From: Combretum micranthum
Lineage: Eukaryota > Streptophyta > Magnoliopsida > Myrtales > Combretaceae
Length of the DNA: 64,000 nt
Direction of reading: 5' to 3'
Assembly (NCBI GenBank): GCA_024138025.1
Contig: JAMXBD010002787.1
Span: 62,001 to 126,000, forward strand
Shown piece by piece: positions 35,150 to 44,279 of the stretch. Under the pieces are notes generated by a model. That model was not told the origin of the DNA. It saw nothing but the letters and a program-made list of their open reading frames with translations, and did no database searches. Position 1 is the stretch's first letter, and each line of letters begins with the position of its first letter. A program made the translations under genes and the position numbers.

Positions 35150-35347
35150 GGGTTAATGTCAAATTTGGTACCTCAGCTTTGCTCGAAAATTCAATTAAGA
35201 ACCTGAACTTTCAAAAGTTCAATTTCAGTACCCAAACAAACTTTTCATGGCTATTTTCGGTACCTCGGTTAACGGTATTAATATCATTGCTGATGTGGAC
35301 ATATGGGCTAATCACGTCGTGACACACGTCATTTGATGTGGCATCTT
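35150..35347 (+). repeat. Left terminal inverted repeat of the Pack-MULE
   Basis: Begins 'gggttaatgtcaaatttggt' and runs to about 'gatgtggcatcttaac'. Its reverse complement aligns with 37001-37199 along the whole length with scattered differences. Confidence 0.9.
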
Positions 35348-35635
35348 AACTTTTTTTATTTATATTTTCTTTCTAATGTGGCAATTAATTAGTCTCCATT
35401 TCCATTCATTGTTACACTTTCACTATTATTAATGAAAAAGAGTGGGCTTAGTAACTACAAGAGTCCAATTCGCAATTAGCAAGCCCAATTAACAGAAAGG
35501 CCATCATCCTACAACTTCTTTATCCAACACTTCTTCTCGATTATGGGTTATTCAATTAGTCAATATATAAAGAATGAATTAATGATGATTTAGCAATGTG
35601 GCATCTTTGTTTCCATACCCCAGTACTTGTATCTT

Positions 35636-35750
35636 CTCTCCCACTCTCAAAATACACTCTCTTAGGCTCTCTCTCTCTCTCAATTCTCTTTTTCTTTCTC
35701 TCTAAAAATCAACCCAAGCCGCTATCAAAAGCACCACCAAATCATGGTGA
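35636..35750 (+). other. 5'-leader-like captured segment with ATG and splice-donor-like site
   Basis: CT-rich tract (tctctctctctctc near 35670) followed by 'accaaatcatggtgagtaat': an ATG in a plausible start context immediately followed by GTGAGT, a good donor-site match. It looks like the first exon end of a captured gene. Only one residue would be encoded before the donor, so its identity is unknown. Confidence 0.35.
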
Positions 35751-36064
35751 GTAATTCTCTGGGATTCAATCAGAATCTATTCTACTCTGAGCTAGTGGAT
35801 GCATCAATCAGAATCATATGTCTTTTTTGAATGGACTAAGATCGTGGTGAGTATTTATCTGCATCTTCATTGAACAAAATCCACTTTTGTGTTTCACATA
35901 AAAACCCACCATCTTCACCTTGGTAGAGTACTTGTCACAACCTCCTTTGCTATATTTGAAGCTCAATATACCCATGTCGCCTAAACCAAGACCAACTCTT
36001 CTCTCTCTAGCTTGGTCCATTTTAGACTTTAGGTTGTTAGTTGTTGCTCTATTTTTATACTCTT

Positions 36065-36310
36065 GAAACAGAGCATGATGGTGAGAGAAAGAAGAAAGAG
36101 AAGTTGTGAGTGTAGAGAGAGAAAGCATGTGCGTCAATAGAGAGAGAGAAAGCGTGTGCGTCAATAGAGAGAGAGAGAGAGAAGTAATGGAAGAAAGAAG
36201 ACAGAGAAGAGAGAGAAGTTGTGAGTGTAGAGAGAGAAAGTGTGTGCGTTGATAGAGGGAGAGAGAGAAATAATGAGAGAAAGAAGATAGAGAAAAGAGA
36301 GAAGGTCCGT
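36065..36310. repeat. GA-rich minisatellite
   Basis: The phrase 'agagaagttgtgagtgtaga' plus 'gagagaaag' occurs at about 36098 and again at about 36209. 'gtgtgcgt(c/t)aatagaga'-like units recur near 36127, 36153 and 36243. The 173- and 95-codon minus frames through it are serine/leucine/phenylalanine low-complexity products. Confidence 0.75.
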
Positions 36311-36367
36311 GCATATTTTGAAGAAGGGAAGGCAATGCCCATGAAAAATAATGTTTCTTAGTCCATC

Positions 36368-36775
36368 ATGCTTTTAGGTTTTCATTTAGCTAGAAAGCCT
36401 GACTCTGTTTATGGCTATTTTCCAAAAAGCAGGAGGAATGGTGTTGTGCTGAATGCGTGCACAATATCAATTATGATCTTGGCTTTTTCGAACATTAAGT
36501 TTAATGTGCTAGTCCCTTAGGTTCATTGCTGGGTAGTCCATTCTAGGTACGGTTTGGATATACTTGTGCAAATAGTACTAATGAATGGGTGTATAAATGC
36601 CAAGGATCCCAAGGCTCTGCAAAGAGTGTTTAATGAGATTCTAGTGAAGGATGTCCCAAAAATGGAACTTATTATTGACGAGTTTATTGGAAATGCAATG
36701 TGTGAATGACACAGAGGAGGCGTTTAATTTGATGCTTGAGAACGTATTGGTATACTGGACACCGTTGGCACTCCC
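36368..36775 (+). pseudogene. Captured pentatricopeptide-repeat (PPR) protein fragment
   Basis: Plus-strand frame from 36368 contains NGVVLNACTISIMILAFSN, a TAG, then VHCWVVHSRYGLDILVQ, then DPKALQRVFNEILVKDVPKM and FIGNAMCE. These follow the PPR pattern of plant organelle RNA-binding proteins ('LKACSN...G.QVHCWVVKSGFGLDLFVQN', 'AQRVFDEMPVKDV', 'SLISGFIRNG'). After a frame change near 36710 it continues EEAFNLMLEN and DTVGTPTLLKL. About four motif-length units, with one in-frame stop and one shift, so it cannot make protein. It lies wholly between the Mutator TIRs. Confidence 0.75.
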
Positions 36776-37000
36776 ACATTGCTAAAACTTTTGTTTTCTA
36801 TCTTCTTTATAAGAAGTAATTTGACTAATCACAACTGTTGTTGTAATATCAAGCAAGTCAAATGCTAGTGAGTTGTAGCCCCACTGAGTGTCATTGGGCT
36901 CAAGTGTTAGGCTTGTTTGGAATTTTATTGTTGTTTTAAAAAATAAAATAGCATCAATTATAGATGTTGCCACAGGAAATACATATGATTAAAGAAATAA

Positions 37001-37199
37001 AATACGCCACATTAAATGACACGTGTCATGACAACATTCGTCCATACATCCACATTAGTAATGATATTAACACCGTTAATCAAGATACCAAAAATAGCCA
37101 CGAAAAGTTCATTTAGGTACTAAAATTGAACTTTCAAAAGTTTAGGTTCTTAATTGAATTTTCAAGTAAAGTTGGGGTACCAAAATTTAACATTAACCC
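37001..37199 (-). repeat. Right terminal inverted repeat of the Pack-MULE
   Basis: In reverse complement it begins 'gggttaatgttaaattttgg' and follows the left TIR base for base with small differences. Confidence 0.9.
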
Positions 37200-37208
37200 T
37201 TATAAATA
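37200..37208 (+). repeat. 9-bp target-site duplication, right (TTATAAATA)
   Basis: Second copy of the duplication created by Pack-MULE insertion. Confidence 0.93.
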
Positions 37209-38594
37209 ACATTGTCAATTAAAGATGCATTACATCATAAAATGTTATAACAAAATGATAAATTAAAACAAATCATCAATTGCCTTATTATCATCAAAAT
37301 CGGTACCATCTCTTCCATCACCATATTCTCAAATCCCTCTAAAAGATATGAAATAAAGTTAAAATGAATAAAGAAGGAATTGAAAGAAAATATAAGAATT
37401 TATATAACTAGATATGTGTATATATTTATTTAATTATCATGACTGAAAGAAAGAATTGAAAAAATATTTGACCCAAAACAGAATCATAATTGTTCCATGT
37501 TCTCATGAGTGGTCTTCGGTCATCTATTATGCAGTATTGAATCAATGCCTAGCAAAAGTAGAAAATACAACCTCCTTTAGACAAGCCCCTCGACCGAATC
37601 AGAAGCTTGAATCATCCACACCACTTCTGCGTCTATTGTAACAAAAGATTCTCCTTTTATATGGAAAGAGCTCGTATCAAGAATTATGATTTTACATATA
37701 AGCAATGTGACATAAGCTACTAAATAATACCCTATATATGCTAGATTCAAGTGAAACGATCAACACATGCACACACGCTCCTGTCAAGAGTCATTTATAA
37801 GAGTTTATGTCACCTCTGCAATGAATAAAAGTAGTAAAGCACTTGGCCTTTTAATCATTTATTATTAATTCTGTTATAATAATAAAATCTTTTTATGTGG
37901 GATGTTAGATATGGATTCTAATTCATAAAATTAAAGTAGTAATGGAAGCAAGTCAAATTGACGACAAGTTTTTTGTTCTGCTTCAACTACAAATGATCTC
38001 TGAACTAAATTTTCCTTTTTATCCTTTTAAGACTCATTGACCCAAGTTTAGATTAACGAAAATAATTTGGGTGAAATGAAAAGATTAACTAAAATTGATT
38101 TTGGTAGTAAAATTAGCGTCATACGATCGTTAGTTTCTTCCAGCCCTATTAAGTTCAATTCACCTATAATATTAGCTTCCTGAGTATGAAAGAGAGGAAT
38201 AAACACCTTCTTACCTCTGGCAATTTGCTCTCCTTCAAAACGAGGAAGGATCCTATTGACACTCTTAATTTTTCTGCTGTGAAAGTTTGCGAAATCTGAG
38301 TCTGTAAATTCGTTTTAGTAATCATGTCGACAGTTCTAATTTTGAACTTATCCAAATAATAATAATAGCAAGTTGACAACGAAAATATTAAAAGAAAACG
38401 AAAGAGAGAATAAAAGAATTTAAATAGAAAGAAAATATATGATGTCCAAAAATTGAAAAACAAAATAGCAGTATAGCACAAACACACTTGTAAATTATAA
38501 CCAGCACCACATTATAATAGAAAACAATCTAAATTCAATACTCAAAACTACATTGTTAATGCCGCGGGAAGAGCTCAGCTCACCAAACAAGATA
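37209..38594. other. Intergenic upstream of the first LysM locus, no gene recognised
   Basis: A 107-codon minus frame at 38164-38487 starts with aromatic, hydrophobic low-complexity sequence and has no known domain; the segment near 38210-38330 is less AT-rich and ends in a good splice-donor-like 'gaggtaag' on the minus strand, so a decayed exon is possible. The frame at 37456-37641 is also unrecognised. Confidence 0.4.
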
Positions 38595-38857
38595 AAAAAC
38601 ATCAAATTTATATTATAGTAAAATTGACATATATTATTTGAGACATTCACTTAAAAATAACTACATAATATGGTCAGTAATGGACCTGTTGATTTAAAAC
38701 GATGGACATTGTAATTTCTGATTCATAGCTAATCACAAATATCTGCAAAGCGACATAAAGCAGGAAGAGGACAAGAAGGAGGAGTCGGTGTCCAACTAAT
38801 TACTTGCATCCCGTATTTGCAACGCTAACTTCAAGTAAGAAAACTAATCCTAGGAAG

Positions 38858-38865
38858 TATAAATA
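38858..38865 (+). promoter_or_regulatory. TATA box of LysM copy A
   Basis: TATAAATA, 58 bp before the chosen start at 38923. Transcription would be expected to begin about 25-30 bp downstream. Small upstream ATGs occur at 38890 (followed by a stop after three codons) and 38916 (shifted frame), which could lower translation. In copy B the aligned bases read tataagtaaac. Confidence 0.6.
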
Positions 38866-38922
38866 CACCATGCTCACCCTCCAAGTTCGATGCCCCAGTG
38901 AAAACCATAACCCTAATGAATC

Positions 38923-39893
38923 ATGATCAGTACACTCATGATCATCTACACTTCACTACTGGGTAATGCACAAGCACAACAACACTATATTGGCGATCCA
39001 AAAGCGGCATGCCATAACAGCAGCAGCAACAATTCTATTGCTGCCAAGATCTACCTTGGTTATGATTGCAATGGACCCGTAAGTTGCAAAACAAGCCTTA
39101 CCATCAGATCCCGACATCCTTACGATACCCTCACTGCTATGGCATCCCTCTTGAGAGCCGATGCCAATGACGTAGCTCGGGCCAATCCTGACTACAACAC
39201 CGTCGACGATGTTGTCGATAGGAACAAGCTTGTTTATATCCCTATCACTTGCGGTTGTGACAGTGATAGCAACTTTTATTTCAAATTCACTACTCATACA
39301 GTTGGTCAAGGCGATTCATACTTTTCCATTGCCAGTAACATATACCAGGGCCTAGCAACTTGTCAGGCTATACGAGTCGCGAATAATCCAAATCAAATCT
39401 TAGCCATGGTTTCGTGGTAGGTGAAGACATCATCATCCCATTGAGATGTGCTTGTCCTACAACTAACCAGCAAACTGCCGGAATAACCTCGATATTCAGT
39501 TACGTTGTAGTTGAAGGGGACACCATCTCATCCATCAGTAAGCAGTTCGAAGTGGATAGCGAGAGTATCCGTGAAGCGAACCGACTTTCTAAGGACTCGG
39601 TCATTTATCCTTTCACAACGCTTCTTATTCCCATCATGGATAACCCACCACCATCAGCTTCAGAAACAGCAGCAGAAGAAGAAGAAGACGCCGGGTCTAC
39701 TCTGTCGACGTCTAAAATTCTTGGCATCATTGCCGTCGTCCTTGGTGCTCTACTCGGCCTTGGAGTTGCTGTGAAATTCCAATGGATTTGCTGCAGCAAC
39801 AACAATATTTGTATTCCAACAGAAGGTTTGGCAAATACCAATAACGGTGGGAAGGGTTCGAAGAAAGCTTCTCCTGATCAGTCATTCAAATAA
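38923..39893 (+). pseudogene. LysM receptor-like protein, LYK4/LYK5-type ectodomain, no kinase (copy A, frameshifted)
   Basis: Plant cell-surface LysM proteins bind chitin or related N-acetylglucosamine glycans. The first frame (38923-39420, 165 codons) has a signal-peptide-like start (residues 1-19, ending AQAQQ), LysM1 with the C-x-C pair CGC, and LysM2 up to ANNPN. There AAATC is duplicated in tandem (39390-39399); the frame shifts and stops at MVSW. A second frame (39414-39893) carries the end of LysM2 (IPLRCAC), LysM3 and a serine/glutamate linker. It ends with a transmembrane helix (SKILGIIAVVLGALLGLGV) and a ~36-residue tail closing at SPDQSFK. Full-length LYK4/LYK5 relatives continue into a kinase, absent here. 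Start chosen at 38923 because the earlier ATG at 38916 is out of frame. Confidence 0.85.
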
Positions 39894-39918
39894 GCTGAGG
39901 GTTCGAAAGTTTCTCCTG

Positions 39919-40244
39919 ATGCATCTCAATGAAACGAGATGACGACATACCCATTTAGCAGGGTCCCCAGCCATGCGTGTTAAACGTTTCCTCTTTATTT
40001 TTTTTGGGTGGAATTTGGAACCCCATGATGATAATAACTATCATCATCCCAAGTTCCCTTACACCATGTTTGGCAAAGTGTGATGCTGCAAAAAAGAAAG
40101 AAATAAATACTGAGAAACATTTTCAAGCTGAGGGTATTCTTTGTTCTTCGCTTCTTTTCCTCAAAGATTTCCTTGGCTTGATATTATGAAAGTGTCCCTT
40201 TTTCTTTCTTTTTTTGCTGTTAGAATGTTGTCGGTTCGGCCCGA
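39919..40244 (+). other. 3' flank present only in copy A
   Basis: Absent from copy B, where 'gttcgaaagtt' is joined directly to 'caatctgatctgg'. Both edges in copy A carry 'gtt', so the difference looks like a microhomology deletion in copy B. The first bases, just after the stop, read in frame as another GSK-SPDAS-like unit similar to the protein tail, hinting that the stop may be secondary. No other coding sign. Confidence 0.6.
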
Positions 40245-40930
40245 TCAGTTCAATCTGATCTGGTCTTGTGTTATTAATACTAGTTTCGATGAAATCTTTC
40301 GAAGGACGAAAAAAATAAAAAAGAAAGAAACAAGGAAAAAGCAAAAATAAAAACAGAGCTGTTGTGTTAAATATTAAATGCATGGGATTCGGGAATCTTC
40401 TGGTAGGAAAAATATTTACCTATACTCATCCTGTTTCAACTTATAGATATTTGGTACTTGTTAAATAAATTTAAAAAATAAAAATATCTATAAAATAAAA
40501 TAAAATAAATAATTATTATTTTATGTATACATATCATAGTATTATTATTTTAAATAGAGTTGGGATGCCGAGGACAGGAAACATTTTCGATTCTGCTAGA
40601 TTCTAAAAACTGCTACTATAAAATATTTACACACAATGTTATTTTACACGAAAACTCAATTTGAAATGATTATTAATATTAGATATATTAATTACTATGC
40701 ATGCTGAGGAAAATATAGGAAAAAAATAGTAGGAATAGTTAAAAGAAAGAGAATGCTTAGTTTAGGGGAGACAAAAAAAATAATTTTTATTATTTATTTT
40801 TTCTAGTTTTGTAATTCGAGGAAGGTACATGTTTCTAGAGTGAGGTATTGAGGTTTGGGAACTCATCCGCTTACACGCATTGCTGCCATGCATTGCATGA
40901 TAGGTCTCTCTCACCAAGTTGGTGTACTCT

Positions 40931-41400
40931 ACGCCGGCAGCAGACCTTATACACTGGCCAAATGCTGGCAAATTTTACACGACTTTAACATTTTTGCCTT
41001 TACTCATTGCCTACACTGTCTCAATGCCGACAACATATCTTTTCCAGGAGTCGACATTGGATGAAAATTGCAAGAGCTGTCTTATTCTATTTTCAACACA
41101 GGCAGCATGTAATCTGGCATTAAAAACTTCAATTCTGTTCGCATGCAAGGCTGGCTCAACGCCGGCGATGTAGATGGGAAATTTACTGGCGTTTGATCAA
41201 ATTTTGCAATGTTGATGAAATTTACTAAAGAACACTGGTGATGTTGATTTATAATAATGAAGGCCGCCTTTTCCTTGATTGAAGTAGATCCATGCTTGGC
41301 CGGTGTTGAATGATTTCTTCTACAAATTTGGTTCAAACTCATCCAATTTACATATACTTGCAATTCTAAGGACTTTAAGACCTGAAATATCAATTAAAGC
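40931..41400. other. GC-richer segment with repeated GCCGGC/TGCCG words, unidentified
   Basis: Begins exactly where the segmental duplication ends. It contains 'cgccggca', 'tgccgac', 'cgccggcg' and 'ggccggtg' spaced along 400 bp. Open frames exist on both strands (41082-41393 minus, 103 codons; 40919-41173 plus, 84 codons) but I recognise no domain. It may be part of an LTR similar in style to those at 10783 and 58040. Confidence 0.35.
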
Positions 41401-42015
41401 ACACTTAAGTACCAATTCCACTTGATTTCTATAAAATATAAAATAGATAAACATGATTTGATCTTTGAAAAGTGTGTAAAATATGACTTTTTTCACTCCA
41501 CTCTTAGAGTATTAGTACGACGCTCAACCATCCCTTACATCAACATTTACTTGCATTCAAGATGACAAGTTAGACTTCACTTCCCTGATTTTTCCCAAGT
41601 CTATTCCAACCTTATCGTTCTCTTAAGGAGAGTCATCTTAACATTACTACAGTCTTCTATATATTTGGGAGGTTCAACTATTCTAACTACTTTCGGCCTT
41701 TCATGTCCTCATTAGGAGAGTAGCATTAGCTTTCAATCAATTTGCTTACGGGACACTAAACATGCCTTCATAGTTAACTTACTTCCCAAACAAACCACCC
41801 TATTGATGCACTTGTAATAATATACCCTCGAGTTCACACACTCCCACTAGCCTCTTAACATACACTCGAACTATGGCATGAGGGAATGGGAACTTGTTGA
41901 ATCATGTGAAGGTTACAATCTTGTTTTGATGAGAAAATGTATTGCACAAATGATCTACAACTTAGTTAAGTTACATTTAATAAGCAAAACATGTTTGTGA
42001 TATGTATGAGCTATG

Positions 42016-42023
42016 TGTGCATA
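42016..42023 (+). repeat. 8-bp target-site duplication, left (TGTGCATA)
   Basis: Identical to 42919-42926. Confidence 0.88.
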
Positions 42024-42918
42024 CAGGGACAGATGTAGGAACAAATAGTTAGGGGGGTTGGATTCAATATATCTTATATGTGTAAAATGTTTATTTATTT
42101 GTTTTTTTTTCACCTTTTTATTATAGAATATCTATTAATCTATCAATTTATTGAAAAAAAAATAATACATAAAACTTGTAAAATTTTTGTTTTGAACAAA
42201 AATAGATTAGACAAAATATGTCAATAAAAAACTGCAAATAGAAAAAAGAACAAATTTATATGAATATTGGTAATCTATAATTTTTTTTAAAATAACTATG
42301 CATGTTTACTTATTAACACTGCTAAAAAAAAAAAAAAAACATGTTGAATATAAGTTAGTCAATAATTGATCATTTGATGATTTACATCATAACAAAAATT
42401 ATGAAAAAAATGTTAGCAAACTAAATCATATAATTTGTGATATTTACTGATAATTGATTTGAAAGGATGCAACATTTGTAACATTAATAATAATAATATT
42501 ATTTATATTGAACTACTAATCAAAGTAACAATTTAGGATGATTTTTTTAGTTAAATATAATTATATAGTGAATGAATTTGATGTTATTAGTTATTATGGA
42601 AAAAAAAAAGTATAGTTGAAGAGAGAGAGGGGGGTTAGGTGGTGGAGGGGGGAGGAGGGGAGAGAGAGAATATTAAGTAATTACTGTATCTTGAAAAGTA
42701 AAGTGACAACCGTGTGATTTGAACGTTAACCCATGACTTTTTTATTACAAAACCAAAGCCTATAGCACTTAGATATGTATCTTATTATGTTTTAATTTGC
42801 TCTATTAAATATACATATTGTACATGTATTTTTTATTTTTTTCAAAGTACAAAAATTGACATTTATCGACCTTAGGGAGGTTGGGGCCCCTATCGGCTCC
42901 CCCCTAAATCCATCTATG
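42024..42918. mobile_element. Non-autonomous hAT element (895 bp) inside a copia LTR
   Basis: The left end is CAGGGACAGATGTAGGA and the right end, reversed, is CATAGATGGATTTAGG, followed on both sides by a G-rich stretch (aggggggtt; aggggggag). A perfect 8-bp duplication flanks it. The interior is very AT-rich with a G-rich patch at 42617-42667 and no transposase frame. Confidence 0.82.
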
Positions 42919-42926
42919 TGTGCATA
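42919..42926 (+). repeat. 8-bp target-site duplication, right (TGTGCATA)
   Basis: Second copy, made on hAT insertion. Confidence 0.88.
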
Positions 42927-43471
42927 TATATGTTTGTTTTTTGTTTGTGCTTGTTGTTGTAGGTTATTTTAAGCAAGTTTTAGACCTTGATTCCTTTGGA
43001 ATCTCTTAAATCTCAAAACATAAAAGTTGTAGAGCTCTCTCTAAGCTTTTTGTTACATCTTAAATCATCTCAATCGGAGTTCAAATGAGAGAGATATAAC
43101 CAAAATACAAAATAATATTGAATTGATCAGTGGCTATCGTAGGAAAGACTGCGCCTGCGATTTGCACGATTTGTACCAACTAGCCAATGGGGATTTGGAC
43201 GAACTCACTAGTAGGCCCAAAAATAGCCGTTGCAACTTTCGAAATTTGATTGTTGATGGTTGTTTTGAGAGGCAACAGTTAGGTTATTTTGAGAACTTAT
43301 AAGTGTTATGGTGTTTTTATGCAAAAGAGCAAGGCTTATATGATAGATATTATGTGAAAATACTGTCTTATTTTGTATTTGTTTTTGTTAAGTAAATAGT
43401 GTCATGGTCAGATTAGTGAGCTGATATTGTAAGGCACTATTCTCACTTTTGTTTGTGAGTATTTTAGTAAA

Positions 43472-43655
43472 GTCCTCTCTTGTTTAAGGAAATAGGTGAA
43501 GTCCCCATGTGTTGAGGCACTTGTGCGAAGTCTCACATATGTGTAGGCATTGGTGAAGTCATCGGTGTGAGGCAATTGTTGAAGTCCTCTTTATGAGACA
43601 AATTATTTCTTGAATGTGAAGTGTGAAGTCCTCATTGAGTGAGGTAATTGTGGAT
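43472..43655. repeat. Minisatellite in the copia LTR (~35-50 bp units)
   Basis: Variants of 'gtgaagtcctc' or 'gaagtctcac' recur about six times, alternating with 'gaggcaattg'-like words. Such arrays are common in Tork-type copia LTRs. Confidence 0.75.
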
Positions 43656-43874
43656 TATAGAGACTAAGGGGTGGGCCAAGCTCCATGTTAAATATAGTGC
43701 AAGCTTTCCTTCCCTTATCTCTTTATTATTATTGTTATTATAATTGCACGAATTAGACATAATTGGAAAAAGAGATAATGGTTAGTTAAGTGAAGTTAAA
43801 ATCGGTTTAGAAACCTGCCTTATACCTTCCATATGTGAGTTATAACCTAGTGGTGCATGGATTTTTTTAACAAT

Positions 43875-43886
43875 TGGTGTTACTAG
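43875..43886 (+). other. Degraded copia primer-binding site
   Basis: tggtgttactag, preceded by CA-AT, compares with TGGTATCAGAGC at the same distance from the LTR end. Several mismatches; accepted because of position. Confidence 0.45.
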
Positions 43887-43964
43887 CTTCTACAAAACTA
43901 ACTTGATCAACTGGAACAAAGAATAGATAAAATATAGACTATAATTTTCTTTTTGGGTTAAATG

Positions 43965-44279
43965 CAAAAATACCCCTGAACCTTAAGGGTAGGGTTGATT
44001 AACCCTTGAACTTAAAAAGTATGGTTTTTTACCTTCATAACTATAAACAATTTACAAATAATGATATTTTGTACTTTTTTATCCAAAAAGTAAAAAATTT
44101 ACTGTTATAGGCACATTTTTTTGTATAAAAAATGTACGTAATATGATAAAAAAAAAAAGGATAGGATATCCTTATTTGCAAATTGCTCATAGCTATAGGA
44201 GTCAAAACTGTACTTTTTAAGTTTAGGGAGTCAATCCGCCCCATCCTTAAATTCATGGGGTATTTTTTTCATTTTCCTC
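43965..44279. mobile_element. Foldback MITE (~315 bp), Mutator-like
   Basis: The left arm (gggttaaatgcaaaaatacc ...) and the reversed right arm (gaggaaaatgaaaaaaatac ...) align for about 110 bp, including 'aacttaaaaagta' and 'caatttacaaataa'/'caatttgcaaataa'. The flanks are both pyrimidine-rich, so a 9-bp duplication is suggestive only. Confidence 0.75.

Larger units (their letters stand above)
35150..37199. mobile_element. Pack-MULE: Mutator-like element carrying gene fragments (2050 bp)
   Basis: Bounded by long terminal inverted repeats of about 195 bp (35150-35347 and 37001-37199) that both start GGGTTAATGT and stay alignable throughout. A perfect 9-bp duplication lies outside. No transposase. 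Inside are a CT-rich leader-like tract with an ATG (35636-35745), a GA-rich minisatellite (36065-36310) and a PPR-protein fragment (36368-36775). Capture of host gene pieces between Mutator TIRs defines Pack-MULEs; the donor gene is not in this window. Confidence 0.9.
38595..40930 (+). repeat. Segmental duplication, copy A (with LysM gene)
   Basis: Matches 48035-50355 in order and orientation, about 9.4 kb away. Alignment begins near 'tttatattatagtaaaattg' at 38608, is broken upstream of the gene, is near-identical through the LysM coding region, and ends at 'gttggtgtactcta' at 40917-40930, after which the two differ completely. Copy A keeps about 325 bp of 3' flank (39919-40244) that copy B lacks. 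Confidence 0.9.
41895..43872 (+). mobile_element. Copia LTR (5' or solo), interrupted by a hAT element
   Basis: Starts TGTTGAATCATGTG and contains 'cttgttttgatgag', characteristic wording of Tork-like copia LTRs. It has a ~35-bp minisatellite of 'gtgaagtcctc...gaggcaattg' at 43472-43655 and ends at a CA (43871-43872), followed by a degraded primer-binding site. Without the 895-bp hAT and its duplication the LTR would be about 1.08 kb. No gag follows; the downstream part was lost. Confidence 0.65.

Noticed and set aside
35814..36342. 173- and 95-codon minus-strand frames
   Set aside because: Most of each frame is a Ser/Leu/Phe product of the GA-rich minisatellite. The C-terminal ~80 residues of the longer one are more complex but unrecognised.
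38956..39309. 117-codon minus-strand frame across LysM copy A, and its counterpart in copy B at 48498-48728
   Set aside because: Antisense shadow of the LysM coding frame; the shared openness follows from the duplication.
38923..39893. The break in LysM copy A read as an intron
   Set aside because: The two frames overlap across a 5-bp tandem duplication and copy B aligns without a gap apart from those bases; no donor-acceptor pair is needed.
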